This document shows positions 36,217-44,960 of a DNA stretch of 64,000 bases, piece after piece (position 1 is the stretch's first letter; each line of letters starts with the position of its first letter). The DNA is from UBA1563 sp041667115 (GTDB lineage: Bacteria > Bacteroidota > Ignavibacteria > Ignavibacteriales > Ignavibacteriaceae). The translations under genes and the position numbers were made by a program. The stretch spans positions 70,749 through 134,748 of the forward strand of contig JBAYFO010000002.1 of the NCBI GenBank assembly GCA_041667115.1, read 5' to 3'. The notes below the pieces were generated by a model. The model had not been told where the DNA came from, ran no database searches, and saw nothing but the letters and a program-made list of their open reading frames with translations.

Positions 36217-36523
36217 TTAAAATCCGTTTATAATCTAATTGAAAGATAAAAATAATTTGGGAGATTTTATCACTGAAAAAAATATCATGTGAACATTATT
36301 CAGAAATATTGTAAAATTTAAACTCTTCGTGTTCTTCTTCTCCCCTACGCCATCTAAATTAATGCATCACGACAAGTTTTATCTTCTCGATTTAGAGGCT
36401 TTTTTTGAATAGAGAGTTGAATATTCAATAAATTCTCGGGGGATTTCAAAAAATATTCGTTCTTTCAAATTTTATTTTTAGATGTTATATTCATTTTAAC
36501 AATCTATTTTTATTTGAGAATTT
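36217..36523. other. Divergent promoter region
   Basis: 307 bp separate the divergently transcribed endopeptidase (minus) and first adenylation gene (plus), so it holds at least two promoters. It is very AT-rich. I see no riboswitch, clear operator or open frame here. Confidence 0.5.
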
Positions 36524-38041
36524 ATGCTTGAAAAGATAAAGTCGTCATACGAAAAGTTTCAGAACAGAAACGCTTTTTTTATTGACGGAAAAGGATACAC
36601 GTACAAACAATTTGCTGAGATTACTTCCAAAATCCGGTTCGTTCTTGAAAATAAAGATACCGCTTTCGAACAGGTAATCGGAGTAATCGAATCGAATGAT
36701 TTTGAAACATATTGCTCAATTTATGCATGCCTTTTTGCAGGAAAAGCTTTTGTCCCGATTAATCCTGAAAATCCAGTAGATAGAAATTTAGATATTTTGC
36801 AGCAGACAGAAATAAAAACAGTTCTTTCTGCTCAATCAAACGACAAAATAACCGATCTCTCAATTAAATCCGGGGTTAATATAATTTATGCGAAAGATTT
36901 ACCAAACACTCAGATTAACCTTAGTATAAATGATAGTGCTGATTCTAAAATCGCTTACATTTTATTTACCTCCGGGAGTACCGGAGTGCCAAAAGGAGTA
37001 CCGCTAACAAGAAAAAATCTTTTTTCATTTATTGAAGCTTTCTTTGCGCTCGGTTACAAAATTGATGAAAACGATCGCTTCCTCCAAATGTTCGATTTGA
37101 CTTTTGATCTGTCATTAATGTGTTACATAGCTCCTCTTTGCATCGGCGCGTGTGTTTACACTGTCCCCTTCGAGGGAATTAAGTACACACATATTTATAA
37201 TATTATGGAAGAGGAACAAATCACTTTCGCGCTGATGGTCCCTTCTATTCTCGCCTACTTAAAGCCCTATTTTGAAGAAATACGTCTCGAAAAAGTTAAG
37301 TACTCGTTATTCTGCGGCGAAGCTCTGTACGAAGATATTTCTAGAGAATGGCAAAAGTGTATTCCAAATGGATTAATTCAAAATGTTTATGGACCTACCG
37401 AAGCTACTATTTTTTGTTTAACTTATGATTTAAGCAAAGACAATAATAAAATTAAAAGCGTTAACGGGATTGTTTGCATCGGAAAGCCTATGTTTAATAT
37501 GGATGCCATTGTTGTTGATGAAAACTACAAATTGCTTCCTAAAGGTGAAAAAGGAGAATTGTGCTTAACTGGGAATCAACTAACTTATGGTTATTGGAAA
37601 AATCCACAAAAAAATCAAGAAGCTTTTTTTACGTTAGCCATCGATGGGATAGAAAAGACTTTTTATCGCACCGGCGATATTGCTTTTCAAGATGCTGAAA
37701 ATGATTTTATGTTTAGCGGTAGAATAGACAATCAAGTAAAAATTCAAGGATTTAGAGTTGAATTAAGTGAAATAGAACATCATGCACGTGGATTTACAAA
37801 ACAAAATCAAGTAGCTGCAATCGCTTACAAAAATAAAATCGGGAACCAACAAATTCATCTTTTTGTTGAAGACTACAATGGAAAGATCAATGACTTTGAA
37901 AATTACTTGAAGTTAAAATTGCCCCAATATATGGTCCCTACATCAATATCAAGTATACAATTATTTCCATTAAATGTTAACGGAAAAGTTGATAGAAAAG
38001 CGCTTGCACAAATTTTTCGAAACGTAACGGAAAGCAGCTAG
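36524..38041 (+). CDS. Stand-alone DltA-like adenylation enzyme, copy 1
   Basis: A 505-residue AMP-forming adenylation enzyme. A3 is YILFTSGSTGVPKG (145-158), A4 FDLTFDLS, the FCGEALYED segment has the Cys-Gly-Glu seen in DltA, A5 NVYGPTEAT, A7 YRTGD, A8 GRIDNQVKIQGFRVELSEIE and A10 NGKVDRKAL with the catalytic lysine (about 488). There is no attached carrier or condensation domain. DltA loads D-alanine onto a carrier protein for transfer to cell-surface polymers; NRPS-type substrates are equally possible, and I cannot assign a substrate. A close paralogue follows 238 bp downstream, and carrier proteins are encoded on the opposite strand. Confidence 0.9.
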   Translation: MLEKIKSSYEKFQNRNAFFIDGKGYTYKQFAEITSKIRFVLENKDTAFEQVIGVIESNDFETYCSIYACLFAGKAFVPINPENPVDRNLDILQQTEIKTVLSAQSNDKITDLSIKSGVNIIYAKDLPNTQINLSINDSADSKIAYILFTSGSTGVPKGVPLTRKNLFSFIEAFFALGYKIDENDRFLQMFDLTFDLSLMCYIAPLCIGACVYTVPFEGIKYTHIYNIMEEEQITFALMVPSILAYLKPYFEEIRLEKVKYSLFCGEALYEDISREWQKCIPNGLIQNVYGPTEATIFCLTYDLSKDNNKIKSVNGIVCIGKPMFNMDAIVVDENYKLLPKGEKGELCLTGNQLTYGYWKNPQKNQEAFFTLAIDGIEKTFYRTGDIAFQDAENDFMFSGRIDNQVKIQGFRVELSEIEHHARGFTKQNQVAAIAYKNKIGNQQIHLFVEDYNGKINDFENYLKLKLPQYMVPTSISSIQLFPLNVNGKVDRKALAQIFRNVTESS

Positions 38042-38279
38042 TCCCGGGATTCACTAGCAGATCTTTTTACGAAATGTTTAGTAAACTGAAGCCGGTTCTG
38101 TGATTGAAACAAGTTTTTGAATTCAACAAATCGAATCTACCGTGCTGGTTCAATGTTTTATTGGTTAAGTTTATTTCTGTATTTACAACCTATCACGGTG
38201 TTTTTAAAAGAGAAAGAAACAAAACTACTTCTATTTGAAACTTATATAATATCTTAATAAAAATTACTTGAGGAATTCA

Positions 38280-39794
38280 TTGCTGCTTAGAAAATTCAGC
38301 GAATCATTTCAAAAATATTCAAAACGAAACGCTTTTTGCATTGATAACACTTATTATTCTTATGAGCAGTTAGCATTAGCCGTTTCTAAAATTAGGAAAC
38401 AATTAGAAAAGGAACCTTACAGCACTCAAAACCTTGTCGGGTTAATTACATTTGAATCGCATGATTTTTATACCTATGCCGCAATCTATAGTTCCCTTTT
38501 TGCCGGTATTGGGTATGTCCCCATAAATCCGGAAAATCCATTAGAGCGAAATAATGCTATAATTCAGCAAACCGGCCTAACTACTATTTTAGCTAGCAAG
38601 GTAGATGATAGTGTAAAAGAATTAGTTAAAGCGAACAATTTAGATGTAATTTTAACTTCGGAATTGCCTGAAACTGAAATCAATTATTCCTTCCCCACTA
38701 TAAAGGAAGATGCGATTGCCTATATTTTATTTACTTCAGGAAGTACGGGAGTTCCTAAAGGTGTCCCCATTCTGCAGAAAAACATTTCAGCTTTTATAGA
38801 TGCTTTTTTTGCCCTTGGGTACAAAATTGATGAAAACGACCGATTCGTCCAGATGTTCGATTTAACTTTTGATTTTTCTGTAATCTGCTACATCGCCCCG
38901 CTGATTGTTGGTGCATGTATTTATCCAATCCCTTCGGGCGGAATAAAATATGCAAATGTCTACACAACTTTAGAAGAACACAAAATTACTTTTGCATGTA
39001 TGGTTCCTGTAACGATATCATATCTACGTCCATTTTTTTCAGAAATTAATTTACCCGAATTGAAGTACACGTTATTCTGCGGTGAAGCATTATATGATGA
39101 TATTGCCAATGAATGGTTAGAATGTACTCCTTACGGAAAAATAATAAATGCATATGGGCCAACCGAAGCTACCGTCTTCTGTTTAGTTTATGATTTCGAT
39201 CCGGGGAAGGGGAAAACAAAATCTTTCAATGGAGTAATTTCAATTGGTAAAGAGATGAAAAAGATGAAAGCTGTTATTATTGATGAGAAAAAAAATCCGC
39301 TCCCAGCCAATGAGAAAGGGGAACTTTGTTTAAGCGGTCCACAAGTCACCCCTGGCTATGTTAATAATTCCGATAAAAACCATGAATCATTTTTCACAAT
39401 CGCTACGGACAACGGCCAAGATGAAATTTTTTATCGAACGGGTGACCTTGGAATGATTGACGAGGAGGGTGATTTTATGTATTGCGGAAGAATTGATTAT
39501 CAAGTAAAAATACAAGGGTATAGAGTCGAGCTTGGAGAAATTGAACATCATGTACGTAATTTTACAAATTTGGTGAATGTTGCTGCTCTTCCGACTAAGA
39601 ACCTATTCGGAACAACACAACTACACCTGTTTTTAGAAAATTATTCTGGAGATTTTAAGGAACTTGAGAACTATTTAGCGGCAAAAGTCCCAATTTATAT
39701 GGTTCCATCGTCAATGAGTTCGATACCACTTTTCCCATTGAATAGTAATGGAAAGATTGATCGTAATAAATTATATGAGTTATTAACTTTATAA
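38280..39794 (+). CDS. Stand-alone DltA-like adenylation enzyme, copy 2
   Basis: Paralogue of the previous gene, nearly identical in the core (ALGYKIDENDRF, QMFDLTFD, LFCGEALYDDI). All adenylation motifs are present: YILFTSGSTGVPKG, FDFS, NAYGPTEAT, YRTGD, GRIDYQVKIQGYRVELGEIE, and NGKIDRNKL with the catalytic lysine. I place the start at TTG 38280 because GAGGA lies 5 bases before it and the N-terminus then aligns with copy 1; a frame start at TTG 38268 would put that ribosome site inside the gene. The 238-bp spacer between the copies has no other gene. Differences near the substrate pocket (SVICYIAPLIVGACIYPIPS versus copy 1) may mean a different substrate. Confidence 0.88.
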   Translation: MLLRKFSESFQKYSKRNAFCIDNTYYSYEQLALAVSKIRKQLEKEPYSTQNLVGLITFESHDFYTYAAIYSSLFAGIGYVPINPENPLERNNAIIQQTGLTTILASKVDDSVKELVKANNLDVILTSELPETEINYSFPTIKEDAIAYILFTSGSTGVPKGVPILQKNISAFIDAFFALGYKIDENDRFVQMFDLTFDFSVICYIAPLIVGACIYPIPSGGIKYANVYTTLEEHKITFACMVPVTISYLRPFFSEINLPELKYTLFCGEALYDDIANEWLECTPYGKIINAYGPTEATVFCLVYDFDPGKGKTKSFNGVISIGKEMKKMKAVIIDEKKNPLPANEKGELCLSGPQVTPGYVNNSDKNHESFFTIATDNGQDEIFYRTGDLGMIDEEGDFMYCGRIDYQVKIQGYRVELGEIEHHVRNFTNLVNVAALPTKNLFGTTQLHLFLENYSGDFKELENYLAAKVPIYMVPSSMSSIPLFPLNSNGKIDRNKLYELLTL

Positions 39795-39925
39795 CGTTAG
39801 CAGATATCTAGCATTTAATGAAAAATTAATAATGAAATTCTGTACTTTTAAAATTTTACAAATGCTAATAAAAACTAGAAGACTACATTTTAGCTATAAC
39901 ATCAGAAATAGGAATAGACATTATA

Positions 39926-40588
39926 ATGAATAATTTAATCACAATAGAAAAAGCCACCGAAGCTGATATTGATTTTATAATAGAATCAATAATCGAAGCA
40001 GATAGATGCAATACTGATCGTATTAGTTATTGCAATATTTTTAATTTATCTTTATCTGAATTCAAAGATATTTTAAAAAATATTTTATTGGAAGATATAG
40101 GGGGACATGAATTTTGTTTATCAGCCTTTTTAATAGCAAAAGTTGATGGTTTAAATGCCGGGGCATGTTGTTCCTGGATCGAAGCAATAGATGGAACCCC
40201 AAGCTTTTTAATTAAGTACAGCTTATTATCGCAATATTTGGATGAAGCTAAGATTGAATACTCAAAAAACATTGCACCACTTATAAAAGGGTTTCATGTT
40301 GAGAGAGAGAAGTTTGTGTTACAAATTGAATCGGTTTATGTTCATCCAAATTTTAGAGGGTTGGGAATAAGCAGCAAAATTATCAGCGAACATTTCAGAC
40401 AAAAGAAGCTACAATCTCCAGATTTAGAAAAATCTCAATTGATTGTTACATATAATAATGATAGGGCATTAAACGTATACGAAAAATTAGGTTTTGCTGT
40501 TATAAGAAAGTTCAAAGTTGATAATGAGATGATATTATCGATCCTTCCTTCCGACTGTTTGGTGTTAATGGAGAAGAGCCTAAAATGA
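39926..40588 (+). CDS. GNAT-family N-acyltransferase, copy 1
   Basis: A 220-residue GNAT: the N-terminal ATEADIDFIIESIIEADR helix, ESVYVHPNFRGLGISSKII as the acyl-CoA or acyl-carrier loop (about 133-151), and NNDRALNVYEKLGF as the final strand-helix. The substrate is unknown. It follows the adenylation genes and is itself duplicated in the next gene. GNATs beside acyl carrier proteins often move an acyl group from a carrier to an amino sugar or amine. The ATG is about 12 bases after a weak TAGGA. The 131-bp gap before it shows nothing. Confidence 0.85.
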   Translation: MNNLITIEKATEADIDFIIESIIEADRCNTDRISYCNIFNLSLSEFKDILKNILLEDIGGHEFCLSAFLIAKVDGLNAGACCSWIEAIDGTPSFLIKYSLLSQYLDEAKIEYSKNIAPLIKGFHVEREKFVLQIESVYVHPNFRGLGISSKIISEHFRQKKLQSPDLEKSQLIVTYNNDRALNVYEKLGFAVIRKFKVDNEMILSILPSDCLVLMEKSLK

Positions 40589-40614
40589 TTCTTATAATCT
40601 AAATCAAGAATAAA

Positions 40615-41313
40615 ATGGAAAATTTTATCTTAAGCGATCTAGTCGTCCGTAATGCTATCCCTCATGATATCGATTTTATTATCGAAACAATTATTGAAGC
40701 AGACAAAAGTGGCACTTCAATCAGTAGTACTTGTAATATTTTAAATATTCTCGAAAAAGAGTATCGAACAATTTTAAGAGATATACTCACGGAAAACGTA
40801 GAAGGACAAGAATTCAGCTTATCTGGTTTTCTCGTTGCGGAATTGCATAAAGAACCTATTGGAGCTCTCGGCTCCTGGGTGGAAGGAGCAATTGGAGTTT
40901 CAAGTTATTTGTTATACAGCAACATCTTACTTCATTATATGGACCGAGAAAAGATTCCTTTTATTTTAGCAAATTTTAAAATTACAAAAGAGCTAAGTTT
41001 TAGACGAGAAGACGGTTCTCTCCAATTTGAATACGGATATGTCAAAAAAGAATTTAGGAGAAGTGGCGTTTATACTAGAATAATGATTGAGAGTTTAAAA
41101 AAACATTATTTTCTCAATAATACGATACCAAAAGTACAAGGCATTTGTTTCAAAGCTAATTACCCATCTTTGAATGCAGCAAAAAAACTTGGTTTTAAAG
41201 AAATTGAATCCAAGAAATCCCAAAATGAGGAATTAAAAAAAATATTCCCTTACAACGAGAGAGTTTTATTAGAGATGGATAACCATACGATTAATGAAGT
41301 TGTAAACCTTTAA
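40615..41313 (+). CDS. GNAT-family N-acyltransferase, copy 2 (divergent loop)
   Basis: Paralogue of the preceding GNAT over its whole length (DIDFIIETIIEADKSGTS, GQEFSLSGFLVAELH, then GSWVEGAIGVSSYLL). The acyl-donor loop is altered: KKEFRRSGVYTRIM in place of an R/Q-x-x-G-x-G/A pattern, so donor binding may differ. It starts 26 bp after copy 1, and its stop is 1 bp from the stop of the opposite-strand VOC gene, so transcription from the two strands converges here. No terminator hairpin is visible at this junction. Confidence 0.82.
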   Translation: MENFILSDLVVRNAIPHDIDFIIETIIEADKSGTSISSTCNILNILEKEYRTILRDILTENVEGQEFSLSGFLVAELHKEPIGALGSWVEGAIGVSSYLLYSNILLHYMDREKIPFILANFKITKELSFRREDGSLQFEYGYVKKEFRRSGVYTRIMIESLKKHYFLNNTIPKVQGICFKANYPSLNAAKKLGFKEIESKKSQNEELKKIFPYNERVLLEMDNHTINEVVNL

Positions 41314-41314
41314 A

Positions 41315-41725
41315 CTATACTTCAACCAATTCAAATAAACCAAAGTTTATATTATACAGCCATGCGATTTTTCTGTCGTTAAAAGCTACTGCACTCACCG
41401 GTTTTGCAATACAATGAAATCCCTTCTTTCTTGCATGTACAATTGCATTCTCGATATTTTTAACACGAAAGCATAAATGGTAAAAAGATTGTCCCTTTTC
41501 TAAAATCCCTTTGATAGGCGAATCATCACCGGCGGGCTCCACTAACTCCATCTCAATTCCATTCACCATAATAAAAGCGACATTCACTCTTTGTATCGGG
41601 TCGCAAATTTTTGTTATAGTTTTATCTATTCTTTCAATTGATTTCACTGCCATCCCTATATGTTCGAACTCCGCGTCACTACCAAAAAAATCGAATAATG
41701 TTTTATTAGTCATTGTTTCATCCAT
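41315..41725 (-). CDS. VOC-superfamily (glyoxalase/epimerase-like) protein
   Basis: 136 residues with two VOC half-domains: FEHIGMAVKSIER as the first beta-alpha unit, NVAFIMVNGIEMELVEPAGD, then SFYHLCFRVKNIENAIVHAR and IAWLYNINFGLFELVEV. The metal ligands H (EHIG), E (MELVEP), H (YHLCF) and E (LFELVEV) are all present, as in methylmalonyl-CoA epimerase-like enzymes. Proteins of this type recur beside FkbH genes in polysaccharide and polyketide loci. It is the last gene of the minus-strand acyl-transfer operon, 6 bp downstream of FkbH. The substrate is unknown. Confidence 0.85.
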   Translation of the reverse strand: MDETMTNKTLFDFFGSDAEFEHIGMAVKSIERIDKTITKICDPIQRVNVAFIMVNGIEMELVEPAGDDSPIKGILEKGQSFYHLCFRVKNIENAIVHARKKGFHCIAKPVSAVAFNDRKIAWLYNINFGLFELVEV

Positions 41726-41731
41726 AAGATT

Positions 41732-43417
41732 TTAAGCATTATTTATTATTTCAATTTGGGGGATATCGGGAAAAACATTTGAGAAATCCCAAAGAAAAGA
41801 ATTTTGTTCTTCGTTAAAAATGAACCCGGATTTATGTTTCCAAAAATCGAAACAGGGCTTATTCTTGTTAGTCGGAACATATTCAGCGATTAATTTTTTA
41901 ATGCCTCTTGATATACAAAATTGAATAACAATCCTTACCATTGTCTCTTCAATTTTTCTCCCCATCACCCTACAGCTTAAAAGAAAGTCTACTATTTGAG
42001 TTGTATCATCTTTAATATGAATGCTGATAATACCCGTCAAACCGGAATCGCTAAATTTATCTGAAACTCGAAACGTCCAAAGCTCATGTTCTTCTTGCTC
42101 AGCCCACAAGGACAATTCAGCTTCACTCAATCTCCTTGTTGTTAAATTCATTTGATTAGTTTTATTTAAAAGTTGGGCAGCCCTTTGGATGTTTGCTTTA
42201 GAAAGTTTCTCAATGGTAACAACAGTTTTTAGAGACACCAGCCAATCGTCAATCGAGTTTAACGACAACTTTAACTTGCTTCTCTCACTTTCCGCCTGAT
42301 AAAGTTCAGTCCTGTTAAGATCTTCATTGGTTATTGCGGCGATGTCAAAACAGTTTAGCTGATACAGGGCTTTAACGTATTGCATACTGTCTTTAGGCCA
42401 CTCCGGAACAAAAATATCAGGAATTGATTCTCTTACTCTCGCACGTTCCACCGGATTATCATCAATAAAAACAACAGATTGGGCGCCCAGATTTACTTTC
42501 CGTAAAAGATTCAGAATGTTTTTTGATTTATCATCCCAATTAATTTCCCATCCGATAAAATCCTCTTTTTTTAAAATCATTTCCGGGTGCTTTGTTATTG
42601 CTTCCAACGCTGTAACTTCTTCATTCTTGCTAACAATTGCAAGTAAAATTCCTCTGTTCTTTAAAGCTTTTAAAGCGGTCTGAAATTCAACAAAAGATTC
42701 CCCGGCAAAATCATGTCCACCCAATTTTAAATTTTCCCAACCAACATCTCCAACAATACCGCCCCATAGTGTATCGTCTAAATCCAGAATAATCAATTTC
42801 TTGGAATTCCCGGTCACCGTTTTCAAAGCTGATTTTAAATCTTTCATTGCTTCTTTAAAAACTACATTAACAAAAGGTGTTTTGCTCAGATACCATAATT
42901 TAGAACTGAAAGCTTCTTCACCAGCAGATTCAATCCATTTTTGTGAGTTGAGCAAAAAAATATTTTTCTTGTCAGAAAATCGATCGGCTAAATGGAGATT
43001 CATCCGCATGAGACAGTTTGATATCCCATAATCATTACGCAAATCGAGAAGTCCCATTCCCTTGTAATAAGCCGGCAATACCCATGAAGCAATAAATAAG
43101 TATTTTACGAAAGAAGAATATTTTTTAACTGCATCGGCAAATACATCTACCTCTTCTAAGATAGTATTAAAAGAAGCCATTTGTCCGTTCATTAACTTAC
43201 TAAACGATTCAAAGTTGGCATGTGGTTGAGTCCAGATGAAACCGAAATCATGTTTTGTTTCGTTTTTCGTCCCAAGTAAAATGTTTGTCACCTGACCAAA
43301 CGGGGCGAGCTCGGTTTCAATCAAAGGGAACTCGACGTCGTTGTCTATATAATTCGTAAAGTTTTGTAAATTGAAATTTGAAATGAAAATACCGGAAAAT
43401 TCTTTTTTATTTTGCAT
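41732..43417 (-). CDS. FkbH-like HAD-IIIC protein
   Basis: The 561 residues comprise an N-terminal SGNH-like region (1-200), the HAD core with ILDLDDTLWGG (D212, D214) and SVVFIDDNPVERARVRE, and a C-terminal GNAT-like domain (about 390-545, with TNQMNLTTRRLSEAELSLWA and LLSCRVMGRKIEETMVRI). FkbH proteins take 1,3-bisphosphoglycerate, dephosphorylate it and load glyceryl onto a carrier protein; others load lactyl- or related units. Three acyl carrier proteins in the operon would be recipients. This is the strongest biochemical clue in the cluster: a glyceryl-ACP or related hydroxyacyl-ACP is probably made here. It sits between a small GNAT-like gene (13 bp) and VOC (6 bp). Confidence 0.92.
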   Translation of the reverse strand: MQNKKEFSGIFISNFNLQNFTNYIDNDVEFPLIETELAPFGQVTNILLGTKNETKHDFGFIWTQPHANFESFSKLMNGQMASFNTILEEVDVFADAVKKYSSFVKYLFIASWVLPAYYKGMGLLDLRNDYGISNCLMRMNLHLADRFSDKKNIFLLNSQKWIESAGEEAFSSKLWYLSKTPFVNVVFKEAMKDLKSALKTVTGNSKKLIILDLDDTLWGGIVGDVGWENLKLGGHDFAGESFVEFQTALKALKNRGILLAIVSKNEEVTALEAITKHPEMILKKEDFIGWEINWDDKSKNILNLLRKVNLGAQSVVFIDDNPVERARVRESIPDIFVPEWPKDSMQYVKALYQLNCFDIAAITNEDLNRTELYQAESERSKLKLSLNSIDDWLVSLKTVVTIEKLSKANIQRAAQLLNKTNQMNLTTRRLSEAELSLWAEQEEHELWTFRVSDKFSDSGLTGIISIHIKDDTTQIVDFLLSCRVMGRKIEETMVRIVIQFCISRGIKKLIAEYVPTNKNKPCFDFWKHKSGFIFNEEQNSFLWDFSNVFPDIPQIEIINNA

Positions 43418-43430
43418 ATAAAGAAAATGA

Positions 43431-43919
43431 TTAATAAAATGAGAAATTTGTTCGCAAAGAGATTTTAAAACTTGTGTAAGGAAGAGTAAGTGTCTTAATA
43501 CTTTTTAATGCTAAAGAGATTTTTCTAACTTCATCAATCAGGCGGGCTGCTATGGTTTCTTCTTTAAATTCTCCTCTGGATGAACAATTCTCGTCAACTG
43601 CAATATGCATGATCTTTATATTGGTCGGGAGATCACTGTAAAAAATGATAACGCCTAAGAGATGTGCATCCTCATCTTCATCATCAAGAGCGTAAAGTAC
43701 TTGAAATGAAGTTACTTTGTCAAATGTAAAATAGACATAATTTCCATCCAAGATCAAACGAGGAATTCCGAATACTTCTACTGCTTCATCAATTTTTTTT
43801 AGATGATTTTTTTGATTTATGTTGAAATAGAAAATTCGTTCTAATTCACTTTTATATTTTAACGGCAACTTTGATTTAAAATAAATTGATTGCATACTTC
43901 TATTGCTTTTCATCCTCAA
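43431..43919 (-). CDS. Small GNAT-like protein of unknown function
   Basis: 162 residues without a strong family match. The second half reads as a GNAT fold: DEDAHLLGVIIFYSDLP, IKIMHIAVDENCSSRGEFKE, TIAARLIDEVRKISL. The acyl-donor loop is present only loosely (CSSRGEFKEETIAARLI). The N-terminus overlaps the carrier-protein gene by 20 bp; an internal ATG at 43895 would avoid the overlap and may be the true start. The pairing with an acyl carrier protein and FkbH suggests an acyl-ACP-using transferase, but this is inference. Confidence 0.6.
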   Translation of the reverse strand: MRMKSNRSMQSIYFKSKLPLKYKSELERIFYFNINQKNHLKKIDEAVEVFGIPRLILDGNYVYFTFDKVTSFQVLYALDDEDEDAHLLGVIIFYSDLPTNIKIMHIAVDENCSSRGEFKEETIAARLIDEVRKISLALKSIKTLTLPYTSFKISLRTNFSFY

Positions 43920-44199
43920 GCAAATCGTTTATATAATACGCCAACGAACCAATCGTTCTAAAAGGAGAATTCTCTTCAGGCAACGAAGCTCCGTCAGTTA
44001 ACATCAAACTTTTCCCAAATTTGTCTTCGACTTCCGATTCCGCTAATACGATTAGATTCACTAGTCCCAAAGAATCCAATACTCCATGTTTTCCAAACAA
44101 AGGAGCCTGCTTCCCTTTTTCGATTTCAATTTTATTTTTTAATTGTTCGTTTAATTCGTTACAAACTTTTAGGAGTATAGCGATAATTTCATCTCTCAT
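43900..44199 (-). CDS. Acyl carrier protein (third of three)
   Basis: 99 residues of helical carrier-protein fold with the phosphopantetheine Ser at 43 in HGVLDSLGLVNLIV. It is longer than a FabD-type carrier and has a lysine-rich loop before the motif (KNKIEIEKGKQ). It begins 11 bp after the SDR gene and overlaps the GNAT-like gene by 20 bp. Its proximity to FkbH suggests that it is the carrier loaded by that enzyme. Confidence 0.88.
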   Translation of the reverse strand: MRDEIIAILLKVCNELNEQLKNKIEIEKGKQAPLFGKHGVLDSLGLVNLIVLAESEVEDKFGKSLMLTDGASLPEENSPFRTIGSLAYYINDLLEDEKQ

Positions 44200-44210
44200 A
44201 ATTTTCTTTC

Positions 44211-44960
44211 TTAATTAATTGAATACCCACCGTCAATAACATAATTTGAACCGGTAACCCATTTACTTTTGTCACTTAATAAAAACATAGTCAAGTTGGA
44301 AATATCTTCAACAGTACCTATTCCTAATGGATGCTTTTTGATAACCGCTTCAATTCCGTTAGGATAAAAATTCGCCAAGGTATCTGTCAGTTCTGTTTGT
44401 ACTACTCCCGGCGAAATAGAATTAATCCTAATTTTACTTGACGCTAATTCGAGCGCCATACATTTAACAGCACTAATTAATGCTCCCTTTGATGCGGAAT
44501 AGGCGGTAAATCCTATCTCCCCTTTCAATGCCGCAACAGATGCTATCATCACAATCGATCCCCCTTCATTTGAATTCTTTTTAGACGAAACCAATCGCGC
44601 TAATTCAATACCTGCGTGTAAATTTATTTTCATAATTTTGTCAAATACGGTCCAATTGAAAGCCCGTAGTGGTGTAAATTTATTAATTCCGGCGGAATGG
44701 ACACACCCATCAACTTTGCCACTTTCCACAAATTTCTCCACGACTACTCTAAGTTGAGCAAAGTCTGTTACGTCCAAAACTTCAATTTCTATTTTGTCCG
44801 GAAAAAATTTCTTAAGTGATTCAAGCTTTTCGCTGTTTTGCCCTAACGCTAGAACAGTTGCACCTAACCTAGCTAAATCAGTTGAAATCTTATACCCTAT
44901 CCCGGAACTAGCACCGGTTATGATAAACCGTTTTCCTTCAAATTCTTTTAGAGTGTTCAT
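44211..44960 (-). CDS. Short-chain dehydrogenase/reductase, FabG-like
   Basis: A 249-residue classical SDR: TGASSGIG (15-22) for the cofactor, NAG-equivalent HSAGIN, catalytic S141, Y154 and K158 (YSASK), and a conserved C-terminus. FabG-type reductases convert 3-oxoacyl-ACP to 3-hydroxyacyl-ACP, which fits a FabH-like ketosynthase gene directly upstream (overlap of 4 bp) and a carrier protein directly downstream. The product could be a short 3-hydroxyacyl chain such as 3-hydroxybutyryl. Sugar or polyol oxidation cannot be ruled out. Confidence 0.9.
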   Translation of the reverse strand: MNTLKEFEGKRFIITGASSGIGYKISTDLARLGATVLALGQNSEKLESLKKFFPDKIEIEVLDVTDFAQLRVVVEKFVESGKVDGCVHSAGINKFTPLRAFNWTVFDKIMKINLHAGIELARLVSSKKNSNEGGSIVMIASVAALKGEIGFTAYSASKGALISAVKCMALELASSKIRINSISPGVVQTELTDTLANFYPNGIEAVIKKHPLGIGTVEDISNLTMFLLSDKSKWVTGSNYVIDGGYSIN

